From positions 1 to 22,289 of the forward strand of contig DCFR01000038.1 of NCBI GenBank assembly GCA_002319815.1: DNA of 22,289 nt. The letters are read 5' to 3'. The notes below the pieces were generated by a model that did not search any database, had not been told where the DNA came from, and saw only the letters and a program-made list of their open reading frames with translations. Positions 16,149 to 22,289 of the stretch are shown one piece after another. Every line of letters begins with the position of its first letter. The first letter of the stretch is position 1. This stretch comes from Megamonas sp. UBA1799 (GTDB lineage: Bacteria > Bacillota > Negativicutes > Selenomonadales > Selenomonadaceae). Both the position numbers and the translations under genes were made by a program.

Positions 16149-16529
16149 TCAAGCCAGCGCGATAACCTCGATTTCTACCAGCGCATCCTTAGGCAGACAG
16201 CCTACTTCAAAGCATGAACGCGCCGGACATTCCTGTACGAAAACCTCAGCATAAACACGATTCATCGCAGCAAAATCAGCCATATGCTGCAAAAACACCG
16301 TGGTCTTAACAACCTTTTGCATCGTCGTGCCCGCGGCTGCCAAAACAGCCTGCACATTGGCCAATGACTGCCGTGTCTGCGCCTCAATTCCCCCGGCCAC
16401 CAGTGCTCCGGTAGAAGGCTCTGCTGGCAGCTGACCGGACACAAACACAAATCCATTGCCGCAAATCCCCTGTGAATATGGCCCGATAGCCCCCGGCGCC
16501 TGTTTTGTACAAACTATACTTTTATCCAT
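16149..16529 (-). CDS. ridA: RidA family enamine/imine deaminase
   Basis: This 126-residue protein of the YjgF/YER057c/UK114 family hydrolyses reactive 2-aminoacrylate (and related imines), made by PLP enzymes, to keto acid and ammonia. Family motifs are present: GPYSQGICGNGFVFVSGQLP near residue 16 and PARSCFEVGCLPKDALVEIE near the C-terminus, whose Arg is the conserved active-site residue. The length is typical of a trimeric RidA. It lies between patB and the DUF1847 gene with short gaps. A PatB-type lyase makes 2-aminoacrylate, so pairing it with RidA is metabolically sensible. Confidence 0.95.
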   Translation of the reverse strand: MDKSIVCTKQAPGAIGPYSQGICGNGFVFVSGQLPAEPSTGALVAGGIEAQTRQSLANVQAVLAAAGTTMQKVVKTTVFLQHMADFAAMNRVYAEVFVQECPARSCFEVGCLPKDALVEIEVIALA

Positions 16530-16559
16530 ATTGCATCTCTCACTTTACTATATATTTTT

Positions 16560-17735
16560 TTATTTGGCAAGGCTGCGGACAGCACGTTCCATTCGCAGCA
16601 AAGCTTCCTGCAGCTGTGCCCGCGGGCAGGCAATATTCAGACGCATAAAACCGTCGCCACCCTGCCCAAAAGTATAGCCATCATTCATCGCCACTTTTGC
16701 CTGCTGCAGGAAAAAGTTCATCAGCGACAAATGATCCATGCCCAACGCTCGGCAATCCAACCACAATAAATACGTTGCCTGCACCGGACCCAGCTTGATC
16801 TGCGGAATGCGGCTTTCCAGAAACGTATGGGTATACTGCAGATTAGCCTGCAAATAATCCAGCAGCTGATCCGCATAATATTCGCATTCATTATATGCGG
16901 TTTGCACAGCCAGCATACCGAAAATATTACGGCCAAATGCTTTCAAGTTGGCCATCTCATTATAAAAAAGGTCATGATTATTACGGTTAGGAATGATCGC
17001 CGCTCCGGTACGAAACCCGGCAATATTAAAAGTTTTACTAGGGTTAACGCAAACCACACAATGATTTGCCGCCCAATCCGAAACAGAGCTAAACGGAATA
17101 TGCACATTGCCTTGGTAAACAATATCCGAATGGATTTCATCGGAAACCACAAAGACATGATGCTTTTCGCAAATTTCTGCCATACGCAAAAGCTCCTCAC
17201 GCGTAAAGCATTTACCCGTCGGATTATGTGGGCTGCAAAGTAAAAACATCGTCGTTCTGGTATCCGCCGCTTTCTCTTCAAAATCCGCCCAATCCACGGC
17301 CCATGAACCGTCCGGCTGCTCCTGCAGCGGATTCGCCACTAAATGACGTCCATTATGCGGAATGACCTGCGGAAACGGATGATACGCCGGCACCTGCACC
17401 AGCACCTGATCGCCCGGATGCGTAAACGCTTTCATAGCATAGACGATTGCCGGGACGACCGCCGGAGTATACTCAACCCATTCCGCCTCGATCATCCAGT
17501 GAAAACGCCGCTGCTGCCATCCGCAAACTGCTTTTTCATAGGATTTGTCAATACAGGGATATCCATAAACCGCATGTTCCGCCCGTTTTTGTATTGCCTT
17601 TACAATGGGCTCGGGACATTTGAAATCCGTGTCGGCTATCCACATAGGAATGACATCCTCCCCATATGTATCCCATTTTTTACATTGCGTATGACGACGA
17701 TCTATGACCTCATCAAAATTATGCTGCAACTTCAT
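16560..17735 (-). CDS. patB: PatB/MalY-type PLP-dependent C-S lyase (cystathionine beta-lyase-like)
   Basis: This 391-residue fold-type I PLP enzyme splits C-S bonds of cystathionine or cysteine conjugates, releasing a thiol, pyruvate and ammonia through 2-aminoacrylate. The N-terminus NFDEVIDRRHTQCKKWD is the MalY/PatB signature. SPHNPTGK (168-175), SDEIHSD (198-204) and VNPSKTFNIAGFR with the PLP-binding Lys at 234 are present. The length is normal. AAAGGA lies about 9 bp upstream of the ATG. It is the first gene of the PatB-RidA-DUF1847 unit; the AT-rich 177 bp before it should hold the promoter, but I see no consensus pair. Aminotransferase activity is an alternative; the exact substrate cannot be read from sequence. 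Confidence 0.93.
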   Translation of the reverse strand: MKLQHNFDEVIDRRHTQCKKWDTYGEDVIPMWIADTDFKCPEPIVKAIQKRAEHAVYGYPCIDKSYEKAVCGWQQRRFHWMIEAEWVEYTPAVVPAIVYAMKAFTHPGDQVLVQVPAYHPFPQVIPHNGRHLVANPLQEQPDGSWAVDWADFEEKAADTRTTMFLLCSPHNPTGKCFTREELLRMAEICEKHHVFVVSDEIHSDIVYQGNVHIPFSSVSDWAANHCVVCVNPSKTFNIAGFRTGAAIIPNRNNHDLFYNEMANLKAFGRNIFGMLAVQTAYNECEYYADQLLDYLQANLQYTHTFLESRIPQIKLGPVQATYLLWLDCRALGMDHLSLMNFFLQQAKVAMNDGYTFGQGGDGFMRLNIACPRAQLQEALLRMERAVRSLAK

Positions 17736-17912
17736 ATTGTTTCATCCTTTCTAAAAATTGATAAACAAAAACATCTTGTACAATATTTAAGCTGAATTTT
17801 TACATATTTTTAAAATATTTTCAAAAATAAACTGCAACGGAGAATCATGTGATACTTCCCAGCATATATCTGTAAAAATATCATAAAATTAAAACACAAA
17901 ATCAAAACACAA
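17736..17912 (-). promoter_or_regulatory. AT-rich gap with palindrome before patB
   Basis: This 177-bp gap is nearly all A+T. It holds the perfect palindrome AAAATATTTT (near 17811-17820), nested in TATTTTT/AAAAATA arms, which could be an operator for the YheO-type regulator or simply low-complexity sequence. No clear terminator follows the TctA gene. Confidence 0.3.
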
Positions 17913-19289
17913 TTATGATACGCCGAACAACTTAACCATAATCCAAGGTGCAGCATAAATCGCCATAAACTGAACCCCCATATTGACCCCAAAATATTTA
18001 TTAAGTGCTCCACCGACAATAGCAACAGTAACAGTGATTACCAATCCAACAAACCCAGCTTCATAACAAGATGCTACAACAACTAACCCTGAAAACATGG
18101 AAATAATAGATTCTTGTCCAACATGTTCCATAATCCAAATACTTGCCTTATGCGCATAATTCATAGTCAATGGATAGGCTATAATCCCAGCCACAATCAC
18201 AGACAGCAATCCAAAGAACAAAAACTCTCCATGTGTCATTAAAGTATGCAAATTATGTATTACCGGATTTACAGTAAATACAGGTGGTGCATTAAACAAC
18301 GGAAATGCTACTCCCATAGAAATAGGTGTCATTGGAATTCCAAATGCAATCAATGGAATTAAAATTTCGGCCATATACGTACTCTCTGTACTTGCATTCA
18401 TCACAGCCAAACAAGTGGTTGCTTGTTCATAAAAACTTTTGACTCTAGCTTTTATAAGTTCACCAGTAGTAACCGTAATCCCCACAGTACTAAAAGTAAA
18501 TAAAGGTGCTGATGCCAAGCATACCAAAAGAGCATACAATTTTTGCCGTCTGGTTAATATTTTCAATGGATTTGGGAAAAACCCCGTCCAATTTTTCAAA
18601 TCTGGCGCCAATTGGAATTCACGTGGTACTTCAGTTGTTAAGGTTTTCCTAGAAAACGGGGATAAAATTGTTACCAGATCCAAAAACATTGGACCTGTCG
18701 CAATACCTAAAAAGAAACACATTGTCACGCCCTTACCATTAGCAGCAAAAGCAATTTTATTAAGACCTACGAACAAAAATGCTAATGGAAGCAATAGAAA
18801 AACACTACTAAGTTTCCCCTTAGATGTATATGCAATAAATACAGCCATAACTGTAAACAAAAAACCCGCCCAAGCTTTGACAATGTCAGCAAACGGTGCT
18901 AATAAAGTAGCAAATCCAACACTAATAGGAACCGAGATCAGTGCAGCAAGAATACCTCCCGAAATCATTTTTTGTAATGCAATATGCGGAACTCCCATAT
19001 TGCGCATCATGGTTGCGTGTTCAATCAACGGAACCGCCATTGTATCTCCGGGCACTCCCAACAAAGCAGTTGGAACTGAATGGGTAATATGCTTTGATAC
19101 ACATCCGGCTATCAAAAAACAAAATGAGGCTATAGGTGGAACCCCCATTAAAACGACCATAAGCGTCACTGGTGCAATACTAGCAGTCTCCGATGTCCCA
19201 GAAATAAGCCCAACGAAAGAAAACACGATAGCGCCTAACAATGCAAAAGAAATTCCCCAAATTAAATTTTGGATAAGAAGTGAATCCAT
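17913..19289 (-). CDS. TctA-family tripartite tricarboxylate transporter permease
   Basis: The 458-residue protein is mostly membrane-spanning (about 10-12 helices) and related to TctA, the large subunit of tripartite tricarboxylate transporters for citrate-like acids. The N-terminal half has the family pattern GLISGTSETASIAPVTLMV, then SVPTALLGVPGDTMAVP and HATMMRNMGVPHIALQKM, the counterpart of the PG...AT.DGYPMA..G.A motif. The start at 19289 has GGAGG 9 bp upstream; a GTG at 19310 would contain that site. It starts 4 bp after the two-helix gene. No TctC binding protein or standard TctB is visible in the window. Its AT-rich codon use differs from the genes before 17.7 kb. Confidence 0.85.
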   Translation of the reverse strand: MDSLLIQNLIWGISFALLGAIVFSFVGLISGTSETASIAPVTLMVVLMGVPPIASFCFLIAGCVSKHITHSVPTALLGVPGDTMAVPLIEHATMMRNMGVPHIALQKMISGGILAALISVPISVGFATLLAPFADIVKAWAGFLFTVMAVFIAYTSKGKLSSVFLLLPLAFLFVGLNKIAFAANGKGVTMCFFLGIATGPMFLDLVTILSPFSRKTLTTEVPREFQLAPDLKNWTGFFPNPLKILTRRQKLYALLVCLASAPLFTFSTVGITVTTGELIKARVKSFYEQATTCLAVMNASTESTYMAEILIPLIAFGIPMTPISMGVAFPLFNAPPVFTVNPVIHNLHTLMTHGEFLFFGLLSVIVAGIIAYPLTMNYAHKASIWIMEHVGQESIISMFSGLVVVASCYEAGFVGLVITVTVAIVGGALNKYFGVNMGVQFMAIYAAPWIMVKLFGVS

Positions 19290-19293
19290 ATAT

Positions 19294-19743
19294 TTATCCC
19301 TCCGTATCACATTTCAGTGTACGTAATTTAGTCTCTGTATTTTCTTTACTTGTTGTAAAAGCAGAATATAACCCCAATTGCTTCATCTCTTGAATTATTT
19401 CCACAGGTACTTGTTCAAGATATTTTTCCTCTTCCAATAGATCCAAATGATAATCTTGCAAAAATTTTTCTTTATTAAATGTACACTTATCTGCATGAAA
19501 AATTCGTTTTGGTTTAAAAGCCTTTGCTATGACTATGGCCACCAAAACCGCCATAATTAAACCAAAAAATAACCCATATCCCGCAATAAGACTTTCCCCT
19601 AAATTACCATAATATACAAGCAAAATTTTCTTTCCCAGCCAAGCAGCAGCATAACTAAAAATAGAACCAGCTAAAATTCCAATATAGAGCTGTCTACAGT
19701 CAACTGTATCACCCCAAAAATTTGCATAATCATATTGTCTCAT
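19294..19743 (-). CDS. Two-helix membrane protein, putative small transporter subunit
   Basis: The 149-residue protein has two predicted membrane helices (about residues 19-45 and 51-73) and a charged C-terminal tail (KPKRIFHADK onward) probably in the cytoplasm. I do not recognise the family. It is too short for a usual four- to five-helix TctB, but its position directly before the TctA gene (4-bp gap) suggests the matching small subunit. The start at 19743 is chosen for GGAG 8 bp upstream; an ATG at 19767 adds eight unlikely residues. The insertion sequence begins 103 bp upstream of the start and may have cut its original promoter or mRNA. Confidence 0.72.
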   Translation of the reverse strand: MRQYDYANFWGDTVDCRQLYIGILAGSIFSYAAAWLGKKILLVYYGNLGESLIAGYGLFFGLIMAVLVAIVIAKAFKPKRIFHADKCTFNKEKFLQDYHLDLLEEEKYLEQVPVEIIQEMKQLGLYSAFTTSKENTETKLRTLKCDTEG

Positions 19744-19820
19744 AAATATATCTCCATTTCCGATCAATCAGTCTAAACTAATATTGTACCTACAAAACGT
19801 TGATACTATCTCTGAATCTA

Positions 19821-19846
19821 TACTCATTCCTGCCATTCTTCTTCAT
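19821..19846 (+). repeat. 26-bp target-site duplication, left copy
   Basis: Identical to 20911-20936. It begins TACTCATTCC and ends CTTCTTCAT. This copy is a relic of the last codons and stop of the deacylase gene, now stranded on the transporter side of the insertion sequence. Confidence 0.95.
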
Positions 19847-19873
19847 TGTAGGTTTACAATAGATATGTTACAA
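19845..19873 (-). promoter_or_regulatory. Hybrid outward promoter at the left end of the insertion sequence
   Basis: On the minus strand TTGTAA (19868-19873), 17 bp, TACAAT (19845-19850). The last two bases of the -10 come from the duplicated target and the rest from the element, so the promoter exists only because of the insertion. It points into the two-helix and TctA genes. Confidence 0.55.
19847..19871 (+). repeat. Left terminal inverted repeat (IRL)
   Basis: Starts TGTAGGTTTACAAT and ends ATATGTTAC. It matches the reverse complement of 20886-20910 at both ends, with mismatches confined to the middle. ATTGTA-GGTT-TACAAT across the junction is also a small palindrome. Confidence 0.9.
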
Positions 19874-19887
19874 AAATAAAAAAGAGA

Positions 19888-19948
19888 AAGCTTCCTTTTG
19901 TGTTATGCTTAATTTACCACAACCAAACATCACAAAGAAGGGAAGCTT
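19888..19948 (+). promoter_or_regulatory. Inverted repeat covering the transposase ribosome site
   Basis: AAGCTTCC-TTTTGTG (19888-19902) can pair with CACAAAGAAGGGAAGCTT (19931-19948) with a few looped-out bases. The right arm contains the GAAGGGAAG ribosome site of the transposase start at 19953, so transcripts entering from outside would fold and block translation. Confidence 0.6.
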
Positions 19949-19952
19949 CCTC

Positions 19953-20900
19953 ATGAACAGCATAACACAGGACATAAAGTATCGTCTATCGATTCTTTCT
20001 TATACAGCAAAGAACGGAGTCACTAAAGCCGCTATCAAGTACCATACAAATCGTCAATTCATTTATCGCTTAAAATGGCGATTTGACGGTACTCCTGAAT
20101 CACTAAAGCCTATATCAAGGCGTCCACACAGCCATCCCAACCAGCACACGCCTGCGGAAATTAAACAGATCACGGATCTGCGGCGGCGTAATCCAAACGC
20201 TGGGCTGGTTGTCTTTTGGGTAAAGCTCCGCCAACACGGCTATACACGCTCCATCACAGGGTTATATCGCTGCTTGCAACGTATTGGTTTGAAAAAACAA
20301 ACCCTGCCTAACCCCAAATATATTCCTAAACCATATAAAAAAGCTGCGTTTCCCGGAGAAAAAGTTCAGATCGACGTCAAAGTCGTTCCCTCGGTCTGTA
20401 TTGTTGGCGATGCCAAGACTTGTGGCGAAAAAATGTACCAATATACTGCTCTTGATGAATGTACACGGGTTCGCTATCTTGAAGCATTTAACGAACAGAG
20501 CACCTATTCTTCGTTGGTCTTTCTTCAGCATCTTGTGAAAAAGTTCAAGTTTCGGATTTGCAAAATCCAAACGGATAATGGCTTCGAATTCACCAACCGA
20601 TTCGGACGGAGCCAAAAAGAAGAGTTGACTCTGTTTGAACGACAGCTCGCGGGTTACGGCATTTCCCATCAAAAAATACGGCCATATACACCCAGGCATA
20701 ATGGGAAGGTCGAGCGATCTCACCGAAAAGATAATGAGTATTTCTATGCGGATCATTGCTTCTATTCCTTTGAAGATTTTAAGAAGCAGCTTGCTGTGCG
20801 TAATAGGCAATATAATAATTTCCCTATGCGCCCTTTAAACTGGAAATCCCCCAATGAAATGCTCCGATCTTTTCGCTCTCGATGTGTAACATATGTTTGA
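19953..20900 (+). CDS. DDE transposase of the insertion sequence (IS481/IS1202-like)
   Basis: This 315-residue transposase has an N-terminal helix-turn-helix (ITQDIKYRLSILSYTAKNG through YHTNRQFIYRLKWRF). The integrase-type core has catalytic D141 in VQIDVKVV, D208 in IQTDNGFEF and E254 in HNGKVERSH, counted from the ATG at 19953. There are 45 residues between the second D and the E, about ten more than the common DD35E spacing. A longer reading from ATG 19905 adds 16 residues, but that start has no ribosome site and lies in the leader inverted repeat; GAAGGGAAG supports 19953. The stop codon lies inside the right terminal repeat. All catalytic residues are present, so the protein is probably active. 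Confidence 0.9.
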   Translation: MNSITQDIKYRLSILSYTAKNGVTKAAIKYHTNRQFIYRLKWRFDGTPESLKPISRRPHSHPNQHTPAEIKQITDLRRRNPNAGLVVFWVKLRQHGYTRSITGLYRCLQRIGLKKQTLPNPKYIPKPYKKAAFPGEKVQIDVKVVPSVCIVGDAKTCGEKMYQYTALDECTRVRYLEAFNEQSTYSSLVFLQHLVKKFKFRICKIQTDNGFEFTNRFGRSQKEELTLFERQLAGYGISHQKIRPYTPRHNGKVERSHRKDNEYFYADHCFYSFEDFKKQLAVRNRQYNNFPMRPLNWKSPNEMLRSFRSRCVTYV

Positions 20901-20910
20901 CAAACCTACA
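20886..20910 (+). repeat. Right terminal inverted repeat (IRR)
   Basis: Reverse complement starts TGTAGGTTTGTCAAAC. It contains the transposase stop (20898-20900) and an outward-facing TTGACA (20897-20902) with no -10 at the right distance in the present target. Confidence 0.9.
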
Positions 20911-20936
20911 TACTCATTCCTGCCATTCTTCTTCAT
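20911..20936 (+). repeat. 26-bp target-site duplication, right copy
   Basis: Identical to 19821-19846. Read on the minus strand it encodes the final HEEEWQE codons and TGA stop of the deacylase gene, so that gene remains complete. Confidence 0.95.
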
Positions 20937-21921
20937 GCCATTGACAACCTACAAAACCCATGCGATCTCCAGTAGTCACTACAGGCTCATGCCTAACGGC
21001 AATCATAAACAGATCAACATCAGCAACCATTCTCTCCCGCTCAGATTGAAAATCACACAACACCGCCAATGTTTCTCCTTGTTTTACAATTTTTCCTGGA
21101 ATAGTTGCCATCCTGACAAACCCCCCACAATTGCAACGTAAAAAACAACGATTGGTAATAATCATTTGTTTACCGGGTTTTTTATACGCTCCCGGCAGCA
21201 TTTTTGTATATTTCAAAACGTTGTCAATCCCTTGACGAATTATCCGTATTGCTTCTTCATCCCATCTTCCTCCAGCTCCCATTTCCGCCATAAAGCAAGG
21301 AATGTTATGCTGCAAACACGTAATATCAATAGACCCATTTGTTGTACCCGGCAATTCCCCTGTAGCAGTAGCAAGATCTAAATGACAATTAGGATATACG
21401 CCAAACAATCGAGCCAATTTGAAGGCCTGATCAATCACTTGCAGCTTTACTCCTGGAACATTTTTTGAAACTGTATAAGGAGTTGAACTAAACGCATGCC
21501 CCATCGTATGAAAATCAATAACCCATGTAGCCCATTTTTTCATTTCTTGAAACACCATATATGCAATTCGTTGCGTATAACTGCCATCCATTTTGCCTGG
21601 AAACTGTTGATCGAGATCCAAATCATCAATATGACTAATTTTATTTTTTTCTACAAAAGCCAATACATTTAATAAGGGTGTAATTACAATATTGCCACAT
21701 AATTTTTGTGTATCTAATTCATGAAAAAATTCACGTAGTGCCCAGGGACCATTTAACTCATCACCGTGTACTGCTCCTGTCATCCATAATGTAGGGCCAT
21801 CTTGCATTCCTCTAGCTATTAAAACGGGAATATAAAAATCTGAAAAGTTAGCCAGCTCACCAACTTTGATATTATGATAGATTTTTTGTCCTTTTTCAAC
21901 ATTAATACCAAAAATTTTCAT
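20914..21921 (-). CDS. Succinylglutamate desuccinylase/aspartoacylase (AstE/AspA) family zinc deacylase
   Basis: This 335-residue cytoplasmic M14-type zinc hydrolase probably removes an acyl group from an N-acyl amino acid or a similar compound. Zinc ligands are seen as H52-x-x-E55 in GAVHGDELNG and H138 in DFHTMG; the catalytic Glu is probably E213 in FMAEMGAGG. The C-terminal part (about 255-335) is a beta-rich lobe. The usual DLNRxF substrate-binding stretch is replaced by DLDQQFPG (D104, Q105), so the Arg that holds a carboxylate in AspA/AstE is absent and the substrate probably differs. GGGAG lies 8 bp before the ATG. The gene was presumably followed directly by the two-helix and TctA genes before the insertion sequence arrived; its last codons lie in the target duplication. 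Confidence 0.88.
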   Translation of the reverse strand: MKIFGINVEKGQKIYHNIKVGELANFSDFYIPVLIARGMQDGPTLWMTGAVHGDELNGPWALREFFHELDTQKLCGNIVITPLLNVLAFVEKNKISHIDDLDLDQQFPGKMDGSYTQRIAYMVFQEMKKWATWVIDFHTMGHAFSSTPYTVSKNVPGVKLQVIDQAFKLARLFGVYPNCHLDLATATGELPGTTNGSIDITCLQHNIPCFMAEMGAGGRWDEEAIRIIRQGIDNVLKYTKMLPGAYKKPGKQMIITNRCFLRCNCGGFVRMATIPGKIVKQGETLAVLCDFQSERERMVADVDLFMIAVRHEPVVTTGDRMGFVGCQWHEEEWQE

Positions 21922-22289
21922 ACTAAAATCTCCCTTAAATTTTACTCATAAAAGTCCGTCGATGGACTAACATATTATTAATATCCTCCATCTATATAAC
22001 ACCAACACTCTTACATATGATGCCTACGTTCACCTCCTTATCTTCTAACTATGACATTGCCATAACTTCGTTTGACAAAACATCATCTGCCTTTCCTATT
22101 GCTTGCTCGATCGAATATCTATTTCGCATAAACAAGCTAAACCATAAAATTATAATGATAATAAATTAGCCTGATACGAATTAATTTTATGTTCTTTTAA
22201 AAAAGTATAAACCCATACTTAAATGCCAACTATTTTATAGAATTTGAATAAAGGATTATCTTTCACTCAACTTTCCCAGCACAAATCGG
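21922..22289 (-). other. Gap upstream of the deacylase; short frames, no clear gene
   Basis: About 370 bp, AT-rich. On the minus strand there are a few short frames: 18 codons ending at 21935, with an internal ATG at 21973 preceded by GGAGG; a frame starting near AAGGAGGTG (22033-22041 region); and one of about 26 codons ending before it. The AGTCC/GGACT hairpin (21952-21967) lies in the first. These could be a leader peptide or the decayed end of an upstream gene. A TATAAT (near 22150-22155) is a possible -10 without a good -35. Confidence 0.3.

Larger units (their letters stand above)
19847..20910 (+). mobile_element. 1,064-bp insertion sequence, DDE type, with 26-bp target duplication
   Basis: The element is bounded by imperfect 25-bp terminal inverted repeats (19847-19871 and 20886-20910), both starting TGTAGGTTT and sharing ATATGTTAC at the inner end. 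It encodes one DDE transposase on the plus strand. It is flanked by perfect 26-bp direct repeats (19821-19846 and 20911-20936). TGT termini and an IS481-like transposase are seen. Target duplications of 24-29 bp are, to my knowledge, characteristic of the IS1202 group, so that is the best fit; IS481 members normally duplicate far fewer bases. The element lies antisense to the surrounding operon and looks intact and recent, since the duplications have no mismatch. Confidence 0.93.

Noticed and set aside
20262..20810. 182-codon frame antisense to the transposase
   Set aside because: It is a reverse-strand shadow of the transposase; no start signal and no family resemblance.

Overview
The window looks like chromosomal DNA of a diderm, outer-membrane-bearing Firmicute (Negativicutes: the Selenomonas / Veillonella / Megasphaera / Acidaminococcus side). 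Three things point there: Firmicute-style strong GGAGG ribosome sites and some TTG starts, a small signal-peptide protein ending in a beta-barrel-type Phe, and a family 9 (heptosyltransferase-type) LPS glycosyltransferase. This assignment is inferred; there is no rRNA or other marker to place it more precisely.

Layout. Positions 1-211 carry two serine-type tRNA genes on the minus strand (one cut by the window edge, with an odd anticodon arm). 326-5724 is a complete branched-chain amino-acid ABC transporter operon on the minus strand, livK-livH-livM-livG-livF, followed by a CBS-CBS-ACT protein. It has a near-consensus promoter before livK and an intra-operon terminator/attenuator after livK. 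5793-7276 is serS with its own promoter and terminator. 7415-8539 holds a small outer-membrane-type protein and an unrecognised 106-residue protein. 8645-8905 is a plus-strand non-coding RNA candidate with promoter, pairing ends and terminator (possibly 6S RNA). 8923-13601 is a SWIM-SNF2 helicase plus DNA polymerase IV operon on the minus strand, preceded by a leader with strong nested inverted repeats. 13626-14684 is the LPS glycosyltransferase. 14759-17735 is a compact metabolic/regulatory locus: a plus-strand YheO/DauR-type PAS-HTH regulator convergent with a minus-strand unit of PatB/MalY C-S lyase, RidA and a Cys-rich DUF1847 protein. The two transcription units share one perfect hairpin terminator that contains both stop codons.

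From about 17.74 kb to the end the DNA becomes visibly AT-rich. A hand count gives 19 G+C in 60 at 18781-18840, against 37 in 60 at 14281-14340. This part holds a minus-strand operon: an AstE/AspA-type zinc deacylase, a two-helix membrane protein and a TctA-type permease. It has been split by a 1,064-bp insertion sequence in the opposite orientation. The insertion duplicated 26 bp of target, so that the deacylase kept its own stop codon, and its left end forms a hybrid outward promoter facing the stranded transporter genes.

How it fits together. The liv genes import branched-chain amino acids, with the CBS-ACT protein as a possible nucleotide/amino-acid sensor. PatB makes 2-aminoacrylate that RidA clears. 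The deacylase and TctA-like pair suggest uptake and hydrolysis of an N-acylated or ester-like organic acid. The most unusual items are the IS-operon junction, the deacylase with an altered substrate-binding motif beside a TctA permease that has no visible TctB or TctC, and the two structured RNA regions.
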